This document shows positions 14,634-18,565 of a stretch of DNA of 18,565 bases, one piece after another. Source of the stretch: DASXTS01 sp036505275 (GTDB lineage: Bacteria > Actinomycetota > Actinomycetes > Mycobacteriales > Pseudonocardiaceae); assembly GCA_036505275.1 (NCBI GenBank), contig DASXTS010000067.1, positions 1 to 18,565 of the forward strand, written 5' to 3'. The stretch's first letter is position 1, and the number at the start of each line of letters is the position of its first letter. Below the pieces are notes generated by a model. The model did not search any database. It saw only the letters and a list, made by a program, of their open reading frames with translations, and had not been told where the DNA came from. A program made the translations under genes and the position numbers.

Positions 14634-14679
14634 GCCGACATGGTCGCCGACATGGCCGCCGACATGGCCGCCGACATGG
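14634..14679 (+). repeat. 12-bp tandem repeat running into the monooxygenase ribosome-binding site
   Basis: GCCGACATGGTC, GCCGACATGGCC, GCCGACATGGCC and GCCGACATGG follow each other from 14634 to 14679; the last copy merges into GGGAGG (14678-14683), the Shine-Dalgarno of the next gene. Each unit carries an ATG, but none is in frame with the gene start at 14693. Confidence 0.8.
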
Positions 14680-14692
14680 GAGGTGACGGGCC

Positions 14693-15871
14693 GTGCAGGT
14701 CGTCGTGGTGGGAGCCGGTCTCGGCGGGCTGGCCGCCGCGATCGCGGTGCGGGCCGCCGGCCACCAGGTGGTGGTATGCGAGCGCTCGCCAACCTTGCGC
14801 GAGGCCGGAGCGGGGATCGGGTTGATGCCCAATGGCGTGCTCGCGCTCGACGCACTTGGCCTCGGCCCCCGGGTCCGGGCCATGGCCATGCCGCTGGCGG
14901 GCATCGAGGGAGGTCTGCGCGACTACCGCGGGCGGCTACTGCTCGGCACCCGCCAGGACCGGTTGGCGGCGGCGCTCGGCGCGCCGGTGGTGGTCGTGCC
15001 GCGGCGGTGGCTGCACCGGCTGCTGGCCGATGCGCTGCCGGATGGCGTGATACGCACCAGTGTCGACGTGCAGGCCGTGCCGGCCGGCGGCGTGGTCGCC
15101 ACCTCGGCCGGGGACCTGCCGGCCGATCTTGTCGTTGGCGCGGACGGCGTCGGCAGTGGGCTTCGCGCCTGGCTCTTTCCGACACATCCCGGCGTGGTGG
15201 GCTCCGGCGAGTACGCCGCGCGGGCGCTGGTCACAGTGCCGGCCGCGCTGGGCGGGCGGCCGCTGCCGGCCGGCGAACTGCTCGACCACCGCACCGGCGA
15301 GCGCTTCGGCTGCATGCCCATGGCCTCGCCGGACGGCCGTGGGCTGCAGGGCGAGGTCTACTGGTATGCCACCTGGCCGGCATCCGCCGACCGCGGTCGC
15401 GATGGCCTGCGGGACTGGCTTGCGCACCGCCGCCGCGACTGGCACCCCGCGGTCGGGGTGCTCATCACGGCCGCCGCGCCGGCGGATGTCCACGTGGACG
15501 AGACGGTGCGGCTGGTCGCGCCGCTGCCCGCCCTGGTCGCCGGCCGGGTCGCGCTGCTTGGTGACGCCGCGCACGCCATGACTCCCGACCTCGGTCAGGG
15601 TGGCTGCCAGGCCTTCGAGGACGCGGTCGCGCTCGGCGCGGTCCTTGCCGGGGTGCGGGACGCCGGCCGGAACCTGGACGCGGCGCTGCGCCGTTACGAC
15701 GCCGTACGCCGCCCGCGGACCGCCACGTTGATTGCGGCGTCGACCAGGATGAACCGCCTGCTCACCCTCACCGGCCCGCCGGCCCGGGTCCGCAACCTCG
15801 CGCTGCGCGCGGTGCCACCTGCCCTCGCCACCCGGGCCCTGATCCGCCAACTGCGGATGTCTCCCGTCTGA
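14693..15871 (+). CDS. FAD-dependent monooxygenase (PHBH-type group A flavoprotein)
   Basis: A 392-residue single-component FAD monooxygenase of the UbiH/p-hydroxybenzoate hydroxylase type. The Rossmann FAD motif GAGLGG is at residues 7-12; RWLHRLLADAL follows in the middle; the second FAD motif GDAAHAMTPDLGQGGCQAFEDAVALG begins at G290. Substrate is not predictable; such enzymes hydroxylate aromatic or polyketide-like compounds with NAD(P)H and oxygen. GTG 14693 is preferred because it starts exactly at the FAD strand (MQVVVVGAG) and has GGGAGG nine bases upstream. The C-terminal part is short and has no thioredoxin-like third domain. The next gene, a flavin reductase, follows 69 bases later on the same strand and has its own ribosome site; co-transcription is possible but electron transfer between them is not expected for this class. 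Confidence 0.9.
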   Translation: MQVVVVGAGLGGLAAAIAVRAAGHQVVVCERSPTLREAGAGIGLMPNGVLALDALGLGPRVRAMAMPLAGIEGGLRDYRGRLLLGTRQDRLAAALGAPVVVVPRRWLHRLLADALPDGVIRTSVDVQAVPAGGVVATSAGDLPADLVVGADGVGSGLRAWLFPTHPGVVGSGEYAARALVTVPAALGGRPLPAGELLDHRTGERFGCMPMASPDGRGLQGEVYWYATWPASADRGRDGLRDWLAHRRRDWHPAVGVLITAAAPADVHVDETVRLVAPLPALVAGRVALLGDAAHAMTPDLGQGGCQAFEDAVALGAVLAGVRDAGRNLDAALRRYDAVRRPRTATLIAASTRMNRLLTLTGPPARVRNLALRAVPPALATRALIRQLRMSPV

Positions 15872-15882
15872 TCAGGCGGGAG
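15861..15882. repeat. Palindrome over the monooxygenase stop codon
   Basis: CTCCCG (15861-15866) and CGGGAG (15877-15882) flank T-CTGATCAG-G, an inner 8-base palindrome. Allowing one U-G pair, the RNA would fold to a nine-pair stem with a GATC loop. The TGA stop lies inside. No T-run follows, so termination is uncertain. Confidence 0.5.
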
Positions 15883-15940
15883 GTGCCGGTGGTGTGGGCA
15901 GTAACCTGGCAGGGTGCAGTCGCCGCATGGGAGGTAACCG

Positions 15941-16921
15941 ATGACCGGGCCGTCCGCCGAGTGCGACCTGTTGATCATCGGAGCCGGCCCCACCGGGCTG
16001 TACGCGGCCTACTACGCGGGGTTCCGGGGCATGAGCACGGTGCTGGTCGACTCGCTGCCGGAGGCCGGTGGCCAGATCAGCGCCATGTACCCGGAGAAGC
16101 TGATCTTCGACGTGGCCGGTTTTCCGGCGATCAAGGGCCGTGACCTGGTCGCCGAGCTGGTGCGGCAGACCGCGCAGTACGACCCCACGTACCTGCTCGG
16201 CCGGCAGGCCCGCAGGCTCGTCGAGAACGGCGACGGGTACGACGTCGGGCTGGCCGACGGTGGCACGGTGCAGGCACGCGCCGTGCTCATCACCGCTGGG
16301 ATGGGCGAGTTCCGGCCGCGCCCACTGCCGGCCGGGGACGGCTGGCTGGGGCGCGGAGTCGTGCACTTCGTACCCGAGCTGGCGCAGCACACCGGGCAGC
16401 ACGTCGTGATCGTCGGTGGTGGCGACTCGGCGTTCGACTGGGCGCTGGCGCTGCACCCCCTCGCCGCCTCTGTCACCCTGGTGCACAGGCGCGCGGCGTT
16501 CCGCGCCCACCAGGGCACCGTGGCCAAGGTCCGCTCGCTCGGCGTGCCCATCATCACCGACGCGCAGGTCACCGCCCTGCGCGGCGAGGAAACCGTGCGC
16601 GAGATCGAGATCCTGGTCAAGGACGGCACCCGGCATGTGCTGCCGGCCCAGACCGTGGTCGCCGCGCTCGGGTTCACCGCCGACCTCGGCCCGCTCGAGG
16701 GCTGGGACCTCGAGCTGCACCGCCGCGCCGTCGTGGTGGACAGCACCATGCGCACCAAGCGGGAACGCGTGTACGCCGCAGGCGACGTCGCCACCTACAC
16801 CGGCAAGGTCAAGTTGATCGCCACCGGCTTCGGCGAGGCCGCCACCGCGGTGAACAACGCCGCCGTCGAGCTCGACCCGTCGGCCCACCTGTTCCCCGGC
16901 CACTCCTCCGACGCCGGCTGA
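15941..16921 (+). CDS. Ferredoxin/flavodoxin-NADP+ reductase, thioredoxin-reductase-like type
   Basis: A 326-residue flavoprotein of the TrxR-like ferredoxin-NADP+ reductase family (YumC-like type). The FAD motif GAGPTG is at residues 14-19; ISAMYPEKLIFDVAGFP is the family-typical segment; the NADPH-binding GGGDSA is at 159-164; the C-terminal YAAGDVATYTGKVKLIATGFGEAATAVNNA closes the FAD site. The CxxC disulfide of real thioredoxin reductases is missing from its usual place in the NADPH domain, which places the protein in the FNR branch. It passes electrons between NADPH and ferredoxin or flavodoxin in the cytosol. ATG 15941 has GGGAGG twelve to seven bases upstream. It ends 17 bases from the convergent L,D-transpeptidase stop. 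Confidence 0.92.
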   Translation: MTGPSAECDLLIIGAGPTGLYAAYYAGFRGMSTVLVDSLPEAGGQISAMYPEKLIFDVAGFPAIKGRDLVAELVRQTAQYDPTYLLGRQARRLVENGDGYDVGLADGGTVQARAVLITAGMGEFRPRPLPAGDGWLGRGVVHFVPELAQHTGQHVVIVGGGDSAFDWALALHPLAASVTLVHRRAAFRAHQGTVAKVRSLGVPIITDAQVTALRGEETVREIEILVKDGTRHVLPAQTVVAALGFTADLGPLEGWDLELHRRAVVVDSTMRTKRERVYAAGDVATYTGKVKLIATGFGEAATAVNNAAVELDPSAHLFPGHSSDAG

Positions 16922-16930
16922 GCGCTCAGC
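16917..16930. terminator. Palindrome between convergent genes
   Basis: GCTGAGCGCTCAGC is a perfect 14-base palindrome covering the reductase stop codon, just before the convergent L,D-transpeptidase stop at 16939. It is compatible with a shared two-way 3' end, but there is no T-run. Confidence 0.35.
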
Positions 16931-16938
16931 GGGCGCGG

Positions 16939-17619
16939 CTATGGCACGACCTGGACCACGTCGCCGACGTGCAAGGTCTTGAAGTAGGTCTGGGCGGCCG
17001 CGGTGGAGAGGTGGATGCAGCCGTGCGAGGGCACGCTGAGGCTGCCGGCGTGGAAGGCGATGCCGCCGACGAAGAAGACCGAGTAGGGCATGGGAGCGTC
17101 GTCGAACAAGCTGGAGCGGTGATCGATGTCCTTGTACAGCACGTGGAAGATGCCGGTGGGCGTGCGGTAACCGGGGCGGCCACTGGTGATCCGGACCGGG
17201 CCGTAGATCACGTGCCCGGCGCCGTCCAGCAACCAGGACCGGTTCGCGGACAGGTCGATGCAGGCCCGTGCTGCGGCGATACAGGGAGCACCGGTGGCGG
17301 GCCGGGGCTTGGGCGTGCTGGTGGTCGGCTTCGGCTTGGGCTGCGTCCCGGTCGTCGTCCCGGTTGTCGCGGTCGTCGTCCCGGTCGTTGTCGCGATTGG
17401 TGTTGTGGTCGGCGGGAAAGGCGTCGTGGTGGTCGTCGGTGCGAGCGTCGTCGTGGTGGGTGTCGGCTCGGCGGTGGCGATGGTGTCGTCCGAGGTGACC
17501 GGCGCGGTCACCGCGATCCGGTCGGCACTGGCGACGGTGATGAACTGCGCGCCGACGATCGCGCCGGCGGCCAGCACCATTGCGGAGACGCCGACGACGA
17601 CCTTGTGCAACCCGCGCAC
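16939..17619 (-). CDS. L,D-transpeptidase (YkuD domain) with Thr/Pro-rich linker
   Basis: A 226-residue secreted or membrane-anchored enzyme that makes 3-3 cross-links in peptidoglycan. Residues 1-32 contain a basic start and a hydrophobic helix (HKVVVGVSAMVLAAGAIVGAQF) as signal or anchor. Residues about 51-110 are a flexible linker almost wholly of Thr, Pro, Lys and Gly, as expected of a protein that must cross the wall. The YkuD domain follows: CIDLSANRSWLLDGAGHVIYGPVRITSGRPGYRTPTG with the active-site segment H190-AGSLSVPS-H199-G-C201 (SHGCIHLS). The GTG at 17619 has GGGAGGT (17631-17625) five bases upstream, which decides against the open frame to 17673. The first cysteine pair, C113 and C120, lies just before the domain. 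No lipobox is seen. Confidence 0.92.
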   Translation of the reverse strand: MRGLHKVVVGVSAMVLAAGAIVGAQFITVASADRIAVTAPVTSDDTIATAEPTPTTTTLAPTTTTTPFPPTTTPIATTTGTTTATTGTTTGTQPKPKPTTSTPKPRPATGAPCIAAARACIDLSANRSWLLDGAGHVIYGPVRITSGRPGYRTPTGIFHVLYKDIDHRSSLFDDAPMPYSVFFVGGIAFHAGSLSVPSHGCIHLSTAAAQTYFKTLHVGDVVQVVP

Positions 17620-17698
17620 GACGCACCTCCCGCCGTTGTCGCGGGGCCGGCCCGTCCGACCCCCACCAATCATGACGCGGCAAGGTCACCACGGGTTG

Positions 17699-17716
17699 CT
17701 CAGTGACCACACTGAG
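17699..17716. terminator. Hairpin downstream of glpX
   Basis: CTCAGTG (17699-17705) and CACTGAG (17710-17716) are perfect inverted copies around the four bases ACCA, about 25 bases past the glpX stop and 80 bases before the L,D-transpeptidase start. It could end glpX transcription or be an operator of the next gene. No clear T-run follows on the minus strand. Confidence 0.5.
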
Positions 17717-17740
17717 ATCAGAAGTGGGACACCCGAAAGA

Positions 17741-18565
17741 TCAGGGCAGCGAGACCGGCTCCCGTTCGGCCACTGCGGCGTCGAAGTCGATGGCGGCGTA
17801 CTCGCGCAGCTTGGTCAGCCGGTGGTAGCTGTCGATCATACGCACGGTGCCGGACTTGGACCGCATCACGATCGACTGGGTGGTGCAGCCGCCGGCCCGG
17901 TAGTTGACGCCGCGCAGCAGTTCACCGTCGGTGATGCCGGTCGCGCAGAAGAACACGTTGTCCCCGGACACCAGATCCTCGGTGGTGAGCACCCGGTCGA
18001 GGTCATGGCCGGCGTCGATGGCCTTCTGCCGCTCGGCATCGTCGCGCGGCCACAGCCTGGCCTGGATGGTGCCGCCGAGGCAGCGCAGCGCGGCGGCCGC
18101 GATGATGCCCTCCGGTGTGCCGCCGATGCCCATCAGCATGTCGACGCCCGTCTCCTGCCGCGCGGCGGCGATGGCACCGGCCACGTCGCCATCTGAAATG
18201 AAGGTGATCCGGGCGCCCGCGTCGCGCACCTCCTTCACGAGCTGCTCGTGCCGCGGCCGGTCCAGGATGCAGACGGTGACATCGGACACGTCGGAGTGCT
18301 TGGCCGTGGCGACCCTACGGATGTTCTCGGCGACGGGGGCCGTGAGATCGACGACGTCGGCCGCCTCCGGCCCTACCGCGATCTTCTCCATGTAGAACAC
18401 CGCCGATGGATCGAACATGGCGCTGCGCTCGGCCACAGCGAGCACCGCGATCGCGTTGGGCATGCCCTTGGCCATCAGCGTGGTGCCATCGATCGGGTCG
18501 ACCGCCACGTCGCACGCCGGACCGCTGCCGTCGCCGACATGCTCGCCGTTGTAGAGCATCGGCGC
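17741..18565 (-). CDS. glpX: Class II fructose-1,6-bisphosphatase GlpX (C-terminal part, cut by window)
   Basis: GlpX removes phosphate from fructose 1,6-bisphosphate in gluconeogenesis. The frame is open to the right edge, entering as Ala-Pro-Met-Leu-Tyr-Asn-Gly-Glu, so about 274 C-terminal codons are present and some 80 N-terminal residues should lie outside. Visible family marks are the metal and substrate segment DVAVDPIDGTTLMAKG, GIGGTPEGIIAAAALRCLGG, and FFCATGITDGELLRGVNY near the C-terminus. Sequence and context (close to fumC, as Rv1098c/Rv1099c in M. tuberculosis) support the major, essential-type class II enzyme. No frameshift seen. Its ATG and promoter are not in this window; the M at 18559 is internal. 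Confidence 0.95.
   Translation of the reverse strand, partial: APMLYNGEHVGDGSGPACDVAVDPIDGTTLMAKGMPNAIAVLAVAERSAMFDPSAVFYMEKIAVGPEAADVVDLTAPVAENIRRVATAKHSDVSDVTVCILDRPRHEQLVKEVRDAGARITFISDGDVAGAIAAARQETGVDMLMGIGGTPEGIIAAAALRCLGGTIQARLWPRDDAERQKAIDAGHDLDRVLTTEDLVSGDNVFFCATGITDGELLRGVNYRAGGCTTQSIVMRSKSGTVRMIDSYHRLTKLREYAAIDFDAAVAEREPVSLP

Noticed and set aside
17335..17470. The GTCGTCGTCCCGGTC-like repeats as a separate repeat element
   Set aside because: They are the codons of the Thr/Pro-rich linker of the L,D-transpeptidase; codon repetition explains them.
15872..17710. A 612-codon minus-strand open frame over the reductase and L,D-transpeptidase
   Set aside because: It overlaps two genes with clear motifs and has the composition of a shadow frame (Asp/His/Arg runs from the Thr-rich linker).

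Overview
The window is chromosomal DNA of a high-GC actinomycete, probably Pseudonocardiales or a relative of the mycobacteria. The support is a mycothiol-pathway gene (mca), many GTG starts, several start codons 7-8 bases behind a TAnnnT box (leaderless transcripts), and gene order. The order greA / DUF4307 gene / mca / small membrane protein / YyaL-type thioredoxin protein / hemolysin III / short Z-prenyl synthase is the order I recall for Mycobacterium tuberculosis Rv1080c-Rv1086. The later phoH2, fum and glpX genes recall Rv1095-Rv1099c. This identification is from memory of those families, not from a search.

Layout. 60-1648: an Lrp/AsnC regulator converges on and overlaps greA; greA is separated by a strong intrinsic terminator from a DUF4307 membrane protein. 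1805-5091: mca, a translationally coupled single-span membrane protein, a GC-rich hairpin cluster, then the 691-residue YyaL/SSP411-like protein. 5092-6000: an uncharacterised Gly/Arg/Trp-rich, ribbon-helix-helix-like protein, flanked on both sides by related palindromic intergenic elements. 6000-8822: hemolysin III (minus), divergent from a Z-farnesyl-diphosphate-type prenyl synthase; then an 18-bp perfect inverted repeat and a compact DUF885-like metallopeptidase. 8823-9153: a 331-base gene-free stretch that looks like a terminator followed by a highly foldable phoH2 leader. 9154-12708: PIN-PhoH protein (phoH2), converging on an ATP-dependent DNA ligase (LigB type) coupled to a DUF2461 gene. 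12709-12903: a hexamer/heptamer GC tandem repeat plus a third copy of the palindromic element. 12904-14554: class II fumarase, preceded by a DUF6458-type small membrane protein that needs a one-base frame correction. 14693-16921: FAD monooxygenase and a ferredoxin-NADP reductase. 16939-18565: L,D-transpeptidase and the C-terminal part of glpX, cut by the window edge.

The genes are mostly housekeeping: thiol detoxification, envelope building (prenyl synthase, L,D-transpeptidase), central carbon metabolism (fumarase, GlpX), RNA and DNA maintenance (GreA, PhoH2, ligase). I found no phage, IS, CRISPR, rRNA or tRNA and no clear new multi-gene system. The least explained parts are the family of palindromic elements around the RHH-like gene, the phoH2 leader, and the 18-bp palindrome.
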